Positions 7,758 through 16,380 of a DNA stretch of 51,954 nucleotides are shown in pieces. The notes beneath the pieces were generated by a model. That model was not told where the DNA came from, ran no database searches, and saw only the letters and a list, made by a program, of their open reading frames with translations. Numbering within the stretch: position 1 is the first letter of the stretch; each line of letters starts with the position of its first letter. Source of the DNA: Enterobacteriaceae bacterium UBA5654 (lineage in GTDB: Bacteria > Pseudomonadota > Gammaproteobacteria > Enterobacterales > Enterobacteriaceae). A program made the position numbers and the translations under genes. The stretch spans positions 72,671 through 124,624 of the forward strand of contig DIJC01000022.1 in NCBI GenBank assembly GCA_002421005.1, written 5' to 3'.

Positions 7758-8696
7758 ATGACACACGCAACCACTTCTACACCGCATGATGCGCTGTTCA
7801 AACAATTTCTTTGCCATCCCGACACGGCGCGGGATTTTATGGAGATTCATCTGCCGCCCGCGCTGCGCCAGCTTTGCGACCTGAACACGCTGCGGCTGGA
7901 GCCGGGGAGTTTTATCAAAAAGGATATGCGCGCGTACCATAGCGACGTGCTTTGGTCCGTCAATACCCGTGCCGGGAAGGGGTATATCTATGTGCTGATT
8001 GAGCATCAAAGCTCGGAGGAGGAGCTAATGGCCTTCAGGCTGATCCGCTACGCGCTGGATGCCATGCAGCGTCATCTGGACAAAGACCATAAGAAACTGC
8101 CGCTGGTGATACCGATGCTGTTTTATCACGGCAGCGTCAGCCCTTATCCACACGCGATGTGCTGGCTGGATGACTTTGCCGATCCGGCCCTGGCACGCCA
8201 GATTTATACTCAGCCTTTTGCGCTGGTGGACATCACCGTCACGCCGGATGACGACATTATGCAGCACCGGCGCGTAGCCTTGCTGGAACTGATACAAAAA
8301 CACATCCGCCAGCGTGATTTAATGAGCCTTCTTGAGCAACTGGCCTCGCTTCTGGCGTTGGGATACACTACCGCTATCCAGCGCGAAACGCTGTTTAATT
8401 ACCTGCTGCGATGTGGCAATGCGCCTGATTTCAGTGTGTTTTTCCGCCAGATCGCCGAACGCTTACCGCAACACAAGGAGGAACTAATGACCATTGCTGA
8501 ACAACTGCATGAAGCTGGCTGGCAGAAGGGGATACGTGAAGGGGAGCTAAAAGGAGAATTAAAAGGAAAGCTGAAAGGACAGCAGGAAGAAGCCATCCGC
8601 ATTGTTCGCACAATGCTTGAAAATGGCCTGGATCGTGAAACCATATTGAAATTGACCGGGCTTTCCGCCGAACTATTAACGGCTAACGGCCTCTGA
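7758..8696 (+). CDS. Rpn family recombination-promoting nuclease / putative transposase
   Basis: Full-length member (312 aa) of the Rpn/YhgA-like (PDDEXK-type) nuclease family. Catalytic residues are visible as D63 in YHSDVLW and E82-x-Q84 in LIEHQS. E. coli RpnA-E are DNA endonucleases that can be toxic, with roles suggested in recombination and phage defence. The C-terminal third contains a charged, repeat-rich stretch encoded by degenerate 12-bp units (Gly-[Glu/Lys]-Leu-Lys) at 8541-8576, then a helical tail. An in-frame ATG at 8487 with a near-ideal Shine-Dalgarno could give a separate 69-aa product. It sits where E. coli K-12 has ybiW-ybiY-fsaA, so this is an accessory locus; codon use is unremarkable. 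The start is poorly supported by its ribosome binding site. Confidence 0.9.
   Translation: MTHATTSTPHDALFKQFLCHPDTARDFMEIHLPPALRQLCDLNTLRLEPGSFIKKDMRAYHSDVLWSVNTRAGKGYIYVLIEHQSSEEELMAFRLIRYALDAMQRHLDKDHKKLPLVIPMLFYHGSVSPYPHAMCWLDDFADPALARQIYTQPFALVDITVTPDDDIMQHRRVALLELIQKHIRQRDLMSLLEQLASLLALGYTTAIQRETLFNYLLRCGNAPDFSVFFRQIAERLPQHKEELMTIAEQLHEAGWQKGIREGELKGELKGKLKGQQEEAIRIVRTMLENGLDRETILKLTGLSAELLTANGL
8475..8489 (+). promoter_or_regulatory. Internal ribosome binding site within the Rpn gene
   Basis: AAGGAGG (8475-8481) is followed by a 5-nt spacer and ATG (8487-8489), in the same frame as the full-length protein (codon 244). This is the strongest Shine-Dalgarno in the locus and far better than the one at the full-length start. 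Confidence 0.8.
8487..8696 (+). CDS. Putative intragenic small Rpn product (RpnS-like)
   Basis: In-frame C-terminal product of 69 aa starting at M244 of the Rpn protein. It lacks the nuclease residues and carries the GELK-type repeats plus a predicted helical tail (about residues 35-69). In E. coli, Rpn genes are reported to make such a short C-terminal form that binds and blocks the toxic full-length nuclease, acting as an antitoxin encoded within its toxin. Here the evidence is the perfect AAGGAGG site and frame. Independent transcription from an internal promoter is not proven from the sequence. Confidence 0.6.
   Translation: MTIAEQLHEAGWQKGIREGELKGELKGKLKGQQEEAIRIVRTMLENGLDRETILKLTGLSAELLTANGL
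8541..8579 (+). repeat. 12-bp tandem repeat in the Rpn gene
   Basis: Three degenerate 12-bp units (GGG GAG CTA AAA; GGA GAA TTA AAA; GGA AAG CTG AAA) plus a partial fourth beginning GGA encode Gly-(Glu/Lys)-Leu-Lys. Unit-length changes would keep the frame and alter the length of the linker/coiled segment in both large and small products. Confidence 0.75.
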
Positions 8697-8844
8697 ACGA
8701 TCCCCCTGGCGCGGGCATCAACCCGAACGGTGCCTGCTTATGCTTCAATGCGTGTGACATGCCCTGGGCGAAACAGGACTTTTGCAGCACGACAGGCGTA
8801 AGGTCCGCAGGCACTTAGCGAGTCTTCCCGTGACAAGAAACGGT

Positions 8845-9600
8845 TTACTCTCCCCCGCACACCTCGCACCCCGGATTACGCATCAGCTTCATTTCCCGAA
8901 ACTGGCAGGTCATTGCATCGTAAATGACGATTTTTCCGACGGCGGGGGTGCCGTAGTGCGCCAGCAGTTTGATGGCTTCCATCGCCTGGAGTGAACCGAT
9001 AATACCGACCAGCGGCGCCATAACGCCCGCTTCCACGCAGGTCAGGGCGTTTTCGCCAAACAGGCGGCTCAGGCAGCGATAGCACGGCTCACCGTCCTGC
9101 CAGGTGAAGACGCTGATTTGCCCCTCCATGCGGATCGCTGCGCCGGACACCAGCGGGATTTTGTGCTGAAAACAGCCCGCGTTGAGCTGCTGGCGGATGG
9201 CGACGTTATCGGTACAGTCCACGATCACATCATGTTCGGCGATAAGCGCATAAAGCGCCGCGTCATCCAGCAGGGCGTCAACCACCCGCAGATGGATATG
9301 CGGATTGATGCGCGCCAGCGCATCGCGAGCTGACACGACTTTCGGCTGGCCGAGCGTGGCGTCGCTGTGCAGCGTCTGACGTTGCAGATTGGAGAGCGAC
9401 ACGGTATCGAAATCCAGCAGCGTCATCGTGCCGATGCCTGCCGCCGCCAGATATTGCGCCGCCGCGCACCCCAGCCCGCCCAGCCCGACGACCAGCACCC
9501 GCGCGGCTTTCAGCGCTTCCTGCCCGTCGAAATCAAAGCCGCGCAGCACGATTTGCCGGTTGTAGCGCATCATCTCCGCATCGCTGAGTTCTTCTGCCAT
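8845..9600 (-). CDS. moeB: Molybdopterin-synthase adenylyltransferase MoeB
   Basis: E1-like enzyme (251 aa; E. coli 249) that adenylates the C-terminus of MoaD so that it can receive sulfur for molybdopterin synthesis. The nucleotide-binding GLGGLGCA motif is near residue 38, followed by LLDFDTVSLSNLQRQ. The zinc site is formed by two cysteine pairs, CYRC and CEVC. Its ATG overlaps the moeA stop by one base (TGATG), so the pair is translationally coupled in a moeA-moeB operon read on the - strand. Confidence 0.96.
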   Translation of the reverse strand: MAEELSDAEMMRYNRQIVLRGFDFDGQEALKAARVLVVGLGGLGCAAAQYLAAAGIGTMTLLDFDTVSLSNLQRQTLHSDATLGQPKVVSARDALARINPHIHLRVVDALLDDAALYALIAEHDVIVDCTDNVAIRQQLNAGCFQHKIPLVSGAAIRMEGQISVFTWQDGEPCYRCLSRLFGENALTCVEAGVMAPLVGIIGSLQAMEAIKLLAHYGTPAVGKIVIYDAMTCQFREMKLMRNPGCEVCGGE

Positions 9601-10835
9601 CAGAAGCCTCCCAGCAGGGCGTTAAAAGGCTCGACCTCAACCCATTCTCCCGCCTCAACGTTGCCGCGCTCGCGCTCCAGCACGATAAAACAGTTGCCCT
9701 GGCTGAACGAGGTAAAAATATGCGATCCCTGATGTCCGGTGGTGATGACTTCCAGCGCGCCGTCGGCAGCACGTTGCAGCACGCCGCGCTGAAAATCGAG
9801 GCGACCCGGAGATTTTTTTAGTCGACAGGCGGCACGCACGCGCTGGCGTGCAGGAAGCGCCGGGGCCGTATTACCGCTGAGTTTCGCCAGCAGCGGCTGT
9901 ACTAACTGATAGAAGGTCAGCGCCGCAGAAACCGGGTTGCCCGGCAGGCCGCAAAACCAGCTATCGCCCAATTTACCGAAGGCGAAAGGCTTGCCCGGTT
10001 TGATTGCCAGTTTCCAGAAGGCAATTTCGCCCAGCTCTTCAAGAATGGATTTGGTGTAGTCCGCTTCGCCCACCGAGACGCCGCCGGAACTGACGACGAC
10101 GTCAGCCTGCTCGCGGGCCTGAATAAAGGTCTCGCGCAGGCGCTGCGGATCGTCGCGCACAATGCCGAGGTTAATCACCTCGCAGCCGAGTTGTTCCAGC
10201 ATCAGATGCACCGTCAGGCGATTGGTATCGTAAATCTGGCCCTCCGCCAGCGGCTGTCCCGGCAACTGAAGTTCATCACCGGTCGAAAACAGCGCCACGC
10301 GCACTTTGCGTATCACGTTAACCTCCGCGATGCCCAGCGATGCGAGGACCGGAAGTTCTGCTACCGTCAGACGGGTACCGCGCGGCAGCACCGTCGCACC
10401 GGTCTGAATATCTTCACCCCGGCGACGAATGTTTTGCCCTTCGCGAACGGCGGCCGTAAAGCGGATACCTGCCGCCGTCTCTTCGGTCTCTTCCTGCATC
10501 ACCACCGCGTCACAGCCCGGCGGGATCGGTGCGCCGGTCATAATGCGGATGCAACTTCCCTGCGGCCATTCACCCTGAAACGGCTGCCCGGCAAAACTTT
10601 TTCCGGCGACGGGGAGGGTGGCATCGGCGTTAAGTTCTACCAGCCGCACGGCGTAACCGTCCATGGCCGAATTATCAAAGCCGGGAACGTCGAGCGGCGA
10701 AACAGTCTCATGCGCCGTTACGCGACCAAACGCCTGAACCAGCGGCACGCTTTCCGCGCCCGTCAGCGGGGTGATGCGGCTAAGCATCTGCGAAAGGGCA
10801 TCATCAAGCGGTATCAGACCGGCGTTAATATTCAT
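9600..10835 (-). CDS. moeA: Molybdopterin molybdenumtransferase MoeA
   Basis: Molybdenum insertase (411 aa, as in E. coli) that exchanges AMP on adenylylated molybdopterin for molybdate, giving active cofactor. Seen motifs include PGFDNSAMDGYAV near the N-terminus, RIMTGAPIPPG, the MPT-binding region VVSSGGVSVGEADYTK, and KPGKPFAFG...GLPGNPVSA. A good AGGAGTTTG ribosome binding site precedes the ATG at 10835. It is first gene of moeAB and divergent from iaaA. Confidence 0.96.
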   Translation of the reverse strand: MNINAGLIPLDDALSQMLSRITPLTGAESVPLVQAFGRVTAHETVSPLDVPGFDNSAMDGYAVRLVELNADATLPVAGKSFAGQPFQGEWPQGSCIRIMTGAPIPPGCDAVVMQEETEETAAGIRFTAAVREGQNIRRRGEDIQTGATVLPRGTRLTVAELPVLASLGIAEVNVIRKVRVALFSTGDELQLPGQPLAEGQIYDTNRLTVHLMLEQLGCEVINLGIVRDDPQRLRETFIQAREQADVVVSSGGVSVGEADYTKSILEELGEIAFWKLAIKPGKPFAFGKLGDSWFCGLPGNPVSAALTFYQLVQPLLAKLSGNTAPALPARQRVRAACRLKKSPGRLDFQRGVLQRAADGALEVITTGHQGSHIFTSFSQGNCFIVLERERGNVEAGEWVEVEPFNALLGGF

Positions 10836-11024
10836 GGCAAACTCCTGGAGACAAAAAGCGATTGCGCCATTATGGCAGAAATTGCCTTGCCGCTGTATGC
10901 CACCGTTGGCTTAACCTTTACATCACCGCTGCATCTTTCTATATTCAAAATTCATCTAAAGAAGCGGCCACGGTAATGATATGTATAGAAAAAGCCGTCA
11001 CGCCGTCGCATCGGGAAGAAATTA
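10836..11024. other. moeA-iaaA divergent promoter region
   Basis: This is a 189-bp spacer between two divergent operons. In E. coli moeAB expression responds to oxygen and nitrate regulators, but no convincing FNR or NarL box could be assigned here by eye. A GGGAAGAAATTA segment just before iaaA provides its ribosome binding site. Confidence 0.45.
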
Positions 11025-11966
11025 ATGGGAAATGCAGTCATTGCTATTCATGGAGGAGCGGGAGCGATAGGTCGCGCATTGATGACGCCAGAGCGGGAGC
11101 AGCAGTACATTGCCGCGCTGTCGACGATTGTGGAAACCGGGCAGGCGATGCTGGCCGCAGGCGAAAGTGCGCTGGATACCGTCACCGAAGCCGTGCGACT
11201 GCTGGAAGAATGTCCGCTCTTCAACGCGGGCATTGGCGCGGTGTATACCCGGGATGAAACCCATGAGCTGGATGCCTGCGTGATGGACGGCAGCAGCCTG
11301 AAAGCCGGAGCCGTTGCGGGCGTCAGCCATCTGCGTAATCCGGTGCTGGCGGCGCGGCTGGTGATGGAGCGCACTCCGCACGTATTGCTGATTGGTGAAG
11401 GTGCAGAAAATTTTGCCGTGCAGCACGGAATGGCGCGCGTAGACAGCTCGCTTTTCTCAACGCCGGAGCGCTATGAGCAACTGCTTCAGGCGCGCGGCGC
11501 GGGTGAACTGCGGCTGGATCATCACGCCGCACCGCTGGATGAACGCAGCAAAATGGGCACCGTCGGCGCGGTGGCGCTGGATGCCGCAGGCAATCTGGCG
11601 GCCGCGACGTCAACCGGCGGCATGACCAACAAACTGCCGGGGCGGGTGGGCGACAGTCCGCTGCCCGGCGCAGGGTGCTATGCGAATAACGCCAGCGTTG
11701 CCGTCTCCTGTACCGGTACCGGCGAGGTGTTTATGCGCACGCTGGCGGCCTATGATATTTCCGCACTCATGGAGTACGGCGGCTTAAGCCTGCTGGAAGC
11801 CTGTGAGCGCGTGGTGATGGAAAAATTGCCCGCGCTGGGCGGCAGTGGCGGGCTGATCGCTGTCGATCGCGAGGGCAATGTGGTCCTGCCGTTTAATAGC
11901 GAAGGCATGTATCGCGCCTGGGGTTACGCAGGCGATACGCCGACCATTGGAATTTACCGCGAATAA
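11025..11966 (+). CDS. iaaA: Isoaspartyl peptidase / L-asparaginase IaaA
   Basis: Ntn-hydrolase (313 aa; E. coli 321) that cleaves isoaspartyl dipeptides and asparagine. The precursor self-cleaves before Thr179 in the conserved KMGTVGAVALD segment, freeing the threonine nucleophile of the beta subunit. Other landmarks are the N-terminal AIHGGAG and the substrate-binding TSTGGMTNKLPGRVGDSP. The gene directly precedes gsiA (10 bp to its start), and peptide-breakdown and glutathione-import genes are also joined in E. coli. Confidence 0.95.
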   Translation: MGNAVIAIHGGAGAIGRALMTPEREQQYIAALSTIVETGQAMLAAGESALDTVTEAVRLLEECPLFNAGIGAVYTRDETHELDACVMDGSSLKAGAVAGVSHLRNPVLAARLVMERTPHVLLIGEGAENFAVQHGMARVDSSLFSTPERYEQLLQARGAGELRLDHHAAPLDERSKMGTVGAVALDAAGNLAAATSTGGMTNKLPGRVGDSPLPGAGCYANNASVAVSCTGTGEVFMRTLAAYDISALMEYGGLSLLEACERVVMEKLPALGGSGGLIAVDREGNVVLPFNSEGMYRAWGYAGDTPTIGIYRE

Positions 11967-11976
11967 GGAGACGCTG

Positions 11977-13821
11977 TTGCCGCAAGGTCAATCATTCGCC
12001 GCCAGCGACGTGCTGGCGGTTAGCAACCTGAATATCTCATTTGCCCAGGAGCAGGGGCGATTCTCCGCTGTGCGCAATCTGTCATTCAGCCTGCAACGCG
12101 GCGAGACGCTGGCGATTGTCGGCGAGTCCGGGTCGGGTAAATCGGTGACGGCGCTGGCGCTGATGCGGCTGATTGAGCAGGCTGGCGGCGACGTCACCAG
12201 CGACCAGTTTCTGCTGCGCCGCCGCAATGGTCAGACGATTGAACCAAATGCCATCAGCGCCTCACAAATGCGTCGCGTGCGCGGGGCGGACATCGCGATG
12301 ATTTTTCAGGAGCCGATGACCTCGCTGAATCCGGTATTTACCGTTGGGGAGCAAATCGCCGAGTCGATCCGCCTGCATCAGGGGTTGAATCATCATAAGG
12401 CGCTGGCGGAAGCGAAAAAAATGCTTGAGCAGGTGCGTATCCCGGAATCAGAGTCGGTGCTGAAAAGTTATCCGCACCAGTTATCCGGCGGGATGCGCCA
12501 GCGGGTGATGATTGCCATGGCGCTGTCGTGCCGCCCGGCGGTGCTGATTGCCGATGAACCGACCACCGCGCTGGACGTCACCATTCAGGCGCAGATTTTG
12601 CGGCTGATCGACGTTCTCCAGCAGGAGATGTCGATGGGGGTGATTTTTATCACCCACGATATGGGCGTGGTCGCGGATATCGCCGACCGCGTGCTGGTGA
12701 TGTATCAGGGCGAAGCGGTCGAAACCGGCAGCGTGGAGCAGATTTTCCGCGCGCCGCAGCATCCTTACACCCGCGCGCTGCTGGCCGCCGTGCCGCGTCT
12801 TGGCGCGATGCAGGGCAGCGATCTCCCGCGCCGCTTTCCACTTCCTCAGGACGATCCGCAGATCAACGAGCCCCAGGATACGGTGGTCCCCGGTAAGCCC
12901 ATTTTGCAGGTACGCGATCTGGTGACTCGTTTTCCGCTGCGCAGCGGTATCCTCAATCGCATTACCCGCGAAGTCCATGCCGTGGAGAAAGTCAGTTTCG
13001 ATTTGTGGCCGGGGGAAACGCTTGCGCTGGTCGGGGAATCCGGCTGTGGTAAATCGACCACTGGACGCGCGCTGTTGCGGCTGGTGGAGTCGCAAAGCGG
13101 CACGATTACCTTTAACGGCGAGCGCATTGATACCCTCCCGGTCAGCAAGCTCCAGCCGCTGCGTCGGGATATCCAGTTTATTTTTCAGGACCCCTATGCC
13201 TCGCTCGATCCGCGCCAGACGGTAGGCTACTCGATTATGGAGCCGCTGCGGGTACACCGGCTGCTGGAAGGCGACCATGCGCAGCGCCGGGTGGCGTGGC
13301 TGCTGGAGCGCGTCGGCCTGAAGCCGGAGCACGCCTGGCGTTATCCGCATGAGTTTTCCGGCGGTCAGCGGCAGCGGATTTGTATTGCCCGCGCGCTGGC
13401 GCTGAACCCGAAAGTGGTGATTGCCGACGAGTCTGTCTCCGCGCTGGATGTGTCCATCCGGGCGCAAATCATCAATTTACTGCTCGATTTGCAGCGCGAA
13501 ATGGGGATCGCGTTTTTATTTATCTCTCACGATATGGCGGTGGTCGAACGCATCAGCCATCGTGTCGCGGTGATGTACCGGGGACAGATTGTTGAAATTG
13601 GCCCCCGCCGCGCGCTCTTTGAAAATCCGCAACATCCGTATACCCGCAAGCTGATGGCCGCCGTGCCGGTGGCCGACCCGACGCATCAGCGTCCGCAGCC
13701 AGTGCTGCTTTCGGATGATATTCCGGGAAACATTTACAAGCGAGGGGAGGAAGTGACGGTGGCACCGCTACAGCAGATTGCGCCAGGCCACTACGTTGCC
13801 CGATCCACTTCGCCATTATAA
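11977..13821 (+). CDS. gsiA: Glutathione importer ATP-binding protein GsiA
   Basis: Double ABC ATPase (614 aa; E. coli 623) energising glutathione import through GsiCD. Domain 1 has Walker A GESGSGKS (residues 49-56), LSGGMRQR and ADEPTTALD. Domain 2 has Walker A GESGCGKS, FSGGQRQR and a variant Walker B ADESVSALD, where Ser replaces the usual catalytic-Glu-following Ala/Pro context. The TTG at 11977 was chosen because AAGGAG (11965-11970) lies 6 nt upstream and the product MPQ... then lines up with E. coli MPH...; the frame also reads back into iaaA without support. Confidence 0.94.
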   Translation: MPQGQSFAASDVLAVSNLNISFAQEQGRFSAVRNLSFSLQRGETLAIVGESGSGKSVTALALMRLIEQAGGDVTSDQFLLRRRNGQTIEPNAISASQMRRVRGADIAMIFQEPMTSLNPVFTVGEQIAESIRLHQGLNHHKALAEAKKMLEQVRIPESESVLKSYPHQLSGGMRQRVMIAMALSCRPAVLIADEPTTALDVTIQAQILRLIDVLQQEMSMGVIFITHDMGVVADIADRVLVMYQGEAVETGSVEQIFRAPQHPYTRALLAAVPRLGAMQGSDLPRRFPLPQDDPQINEPQDTVVPGKPILQVRDLVTRFPLRSGILNRITREVHAVEKVSFDLWPGETLALVGESGCGKSTTGRALLRLVESQSGTITFNGERIDTLPVSKLQPLRRDIQFIFQDPYASLDPRQTVGYSIMEPLRVHRLLEGDHAQRRVAWLLERVGLKPEHAWRYPHEFSGGQRQRICIARALALNPKVVIADESVSALDVSIRAQIINLLLDLQREMGIAFLFISHDMAVVERISHRVAVMYRGQIVEIGPRRALFENPQHPYTRKLMAAVPVADPTHQRPQPVLLSDDIPGNIYKRGEEVTVAPLQQIAPGHYVARSTSPL

Positions 13822-13851
13822 ATAAGACAGGCTGGACCTTTGGAGAATCAC

Positions 13852-15390
13852 ATGACACAACTCGTTTCAGGTAAGTGGCTGATTGCCGCCGCTGTCGCAT
13901 CCGCACTGGCGGCGACGCCTGCTTTTGCGGCAAAAGATGTGGTCGTCGCGGTAGGATCAAACTTCACCACCCTCGACCCGTATGATGCCAACGATACGCT
14001 GTCGCAGGCGGTGGCGAAGTCGTTCTATCAGGGGATGTTTGGCCTTGATAAGGACATGAAGCTGCAAAACGTGCTGGCAGAAAGCTATACCGTTTCTGAC
14101 GACAACCTCAGCTACACCATCAAACTGCGTAAGGACGTCAAATTCCAGGACGGCACGGCGTTTGACGCGGCGGCAGTAAAGGCTAACCTCGATCGCGCCA
14201 GTAACCCGGAAAATCACCTTAAGCGCTACAATCTGTATAAAAATATTGATAAGACCGAGGTGGTCGATCCGTCAACGGTAAAAATCACCCTGAAGCAGCC
14301 GTTCTCGGCGTTTATTAATATCCTCGCGCATCCGGCGACGGCGATGATTTCCCCGGCGGCGCTGCAAAAATACGGTAAAGAAATCGGCTTCCACCCGGTG
14401 GGCACCGGTCCGTATGAGCTGGACACCTGGAATCAGACTGATTTTGTGAAGGTGAAAAAGAACGCGGGCTACTGGCAAAAAGGGCTGCCGAAGCTGGATA
14501 CCATTACCTGGCGTCCGGTGGTTGATAACAACACCCGCGCCGCTATGTTGCAGACCGGCGAAGCGCAGTTTGCCTTCCCGATCCCTTACGAGCAGGCTCC
14601 GCTGCTGGCAAAAAACAGCAAGCTGGAGCTGGTGGCCAGCCCGTCAATTATGCAGCGCTACATCAGCCTGAACGTGACGCAAAAACCGTTCGACAACCCG
14701 AAAGTGCGCGAGGCGATCAATTATGCGATTAACCGTCAGGCGCTGGTGAAAGTCGCCTTTGCCGGTTATGCCACGCCAGCGACCGGGATTGTGCCGCCAG
14801 CCATTGCCAATGCCCAGACTTATAAAGCCTGGCCTTACGATCCCGCCAAAGCTCGCGCACTGCTGAAAGAAGCCGGTTATCCGAACGGTTTCAGCACCAC
14901 GCTGTGGTCGTCACACAATCACAGCACCGCGCAGAAAGTGCTGCAGTTTACCCAGCAGCAGCTGGCGCAGGTCGGCATTAAAGCGCAGGTCACGGCGATG
15001 GATGCCGGGCAGCGTGCGGCGGAAGTTGAAGGTAAGGGGCAGAAAGAGAGCGGCGTGCGGATGTTCTACACCGGCTGGTCGGCGTCGACCGGGGAAGCGG
15101 ACTGGGCGCTGTCGCCGCTGTTCGCCACCCAAAACTGGCCGCCTGCGCTGTTTAACACCGCCTTCTACAGCAATAAGCAGGTTGATGACGATCTGGCTGG
15201 CGCGCTGAAAACGACCTCTGCGGAAGAGAAAACCCGCCTGTATAAAGAAGCCCAGGATACTATCTGGAAAGAGTCACCGTGGGTGCCGCTGGTGGTAGAG
15301 AAACTGGTGTCCGCGCACAGCAAGTCGTTGACCGACTTCTACATTATGCCGGATACGGGCTTTAGCTTTGAAAATGCGGATCTTAAGTAG
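13852..15390 (+). CDS. gsiB: Glutathione-binding periplasmic protein GsiB
   Basis: Family 5 solute-binding protein (512 aa, exactly the E. coli length) that captures glutathione in the periplasm. The signal peptide ends at about residue 26 (TPAFA before AKDV). The body keeps the family pattern GSNFTTLDPYDANDTLSQAV and later VGTGPYELDTW and ALNYAIN-like (AINYAINR) segments. ATG 13852 has GGAG upstream; a TTG twelve bases earlier is discounted. Spacing to gsiA is 30 bp and to gsiC 69 bp, the latter containing a strong hairpin. Confidence 0.95.
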   Translation: MTQLVSGKWLIAAAVASALAATPAFAAKDVVVAVGSNFTTLDPYDANDTLSQAVAKSFYQGMFGLDKDMKLQNVLAESYTVSDDNLSYTIKLRKDVKFQDGTAFDAAAVKANLDRASNPENHLKRYNLYKNIDKTEVVDPSTVKITLKQPFSAFINILAHPATAMISPAALQKYGKEIGFHPVGTGPYELDTWNQTDFVKVKKNAGYWQKGLPKLDTITWRPVVDNNTRAAMLQTGEAQFAFPIPYEQAPLLAKNSKLELVASPSIMQRYISLNVTQKPFDNPKVREAINYAINRQALVKVAFAGYATPATGIVPPAIANAQTYKAWPYDPAKARALLKEAGYPNGFSTTLWSSHNHSTAQKVLQFTQQQLAQVGIKAQVTAMDAGQRAAEVEGKGQKESGVRMFYTGWSASTGEADWALSPLFATQNWPPALFNTAFYSNKQVDDDLAGALKTTSAEEKTRLYKEAQDTIWKESPWVPLVVEKLVSAHSKSLTDFYIMPDTGFSFENADLK

Positions 15391-15408
15391 TGAGTCTGGG
15401 GGCCGGTT

Positions 15409-15426
15409 GCCCCCGCTTGCGGGGGC
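15409..15426 (+). promoter_or_regulatory. Intercistronic hairpin gsiB-gsiC
   Basis: GCCCCCG (15409-15415) pairs with CGGGGGC (15420-15426) in a very stable short hairpin without a T-run. Such hairpins downstream of binding-protein genes commonly protect the upstream mRNA from 3' decay and raise binding protein over permease levels; that role is inferred. Confidence 0.7.
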
Positions 15427-15459
15427 TAAAGTCAGCCGGAATGACGGTGGTATAAAAGG

Positions 15460-16380
15460 ATGCTGAACTATTTTCTTAAACGCCTGCTGGGGCTGATCCC
15501 AACGCTGCTGATTGTGGCGGTGCTGGTATTTTTGTTCGTGCATCTGTTGCCCGGCGACCCGGCGCGGCTGATTGCCGGTCCTGAAGCTGACGCGCAGGTG
15601 ATTGAACTGGTGCGAAAGCAGCTGGGGCTGGATCAGCCGCTGCATGTGCAGTTCTGGCATTACATTACCAACGTTTTGCAGGGCGATTTCGGCCAGTCGA
15701 TGGTTTCGCGTCGTCCGGTCTCTGAAGAGATTGCCAGCCGCTTTATGCCAACGCTGTGGCTGACCCTTGCGAGTATGGCCTGGGCGGTGCTGTTTGGCCT
15801 CGTCGCCGGGATTGTCGCGGCGGTCTGGCGCAACCGCTGGCCGGACCGCCTCGGCATGACGCTTGCCGTGACCGGGATCTCCTTTCCGGCGTTTGCGCTG
15901 GGGATGCTGCTGATGCAGGTTTTCTCGGTCGAACTGGGCTGGCTACCGACGGTAGGGGCCGATAGCTGGCGGCACTACATCCTGCCTTCGCTGACGCTGG
16001 GCGCGGCGGTGGCAGCGGTGATGGCGCGTTTTACCCGCGCTTCCTTCGTTGACGTGCTGAACGAAGATTATATGCGCACCGCCAGAGCGAAAGGAGTGAG
16101 CGAGAGTCTGGTGGTGCTTAAACACGGCCTGCGCAATGCGATGATCCCGGTAGTGACGATGATGGGATTGCAGTTTGGCTTTCTGCTCGGCGGCTCTATC
16201 GTGGTGGAAAAAGTCTTTAACTGGCCCGGCCTGGGACGTTTACTGATCGACTCGGTAGAGATGCGCGACTATCCGGTGATCCAGGCGGAAGTGCTGCTGT
16301 TTTCGCTGGAGTTTATTCTTATCAATTTAATGGTGGATCTGCTTTATGCCGCGATTAATCCCGCTATCAGGTACAAATAA
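15460..16380 (+). CDS. gsiC: Glutathione transport permease GsiC
   Basis: Inner-membrane permease (306 aa, as E. coli) of the OppB/DppB type with about six membrane segments. The long periplasmic loop after TM1 contains HLLPGDPARLI, and the ATPase-docking EAA loop reads EDYMRTARAKGVSESLVVLKHGLRNA. It pairs with GsiD. The gsiC stop is immediately followed by the gsiD start. Confidence 0.95.
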   Translation: MLNYFLKRLLGLIPTLLIVAVLVFLFVHLLPGDPARLIAGPEADAQVIELVRKQLGLDQPLHVQFWHYITNVLQGDFGQSMVSRRPVSEEIASRFMPTLWLTLASMAWAVLFGLVAGIVAAVWRNRWPDRLGMTLAVTGISFPAFALGMLLMQVFSVELGWLPTVGADSWRHYILPSLTLGAAVAAVMARFTRASFVDVLNEDYMRTARAKGVSESLVVLKHGLRNAMIPVVTMMGLQFGFLLGGSIVVEKVFNWPGLGRLLIDSVEMRDYPVIQAEVLLFSLEFILINLMVDLLYAAINPAIRYK

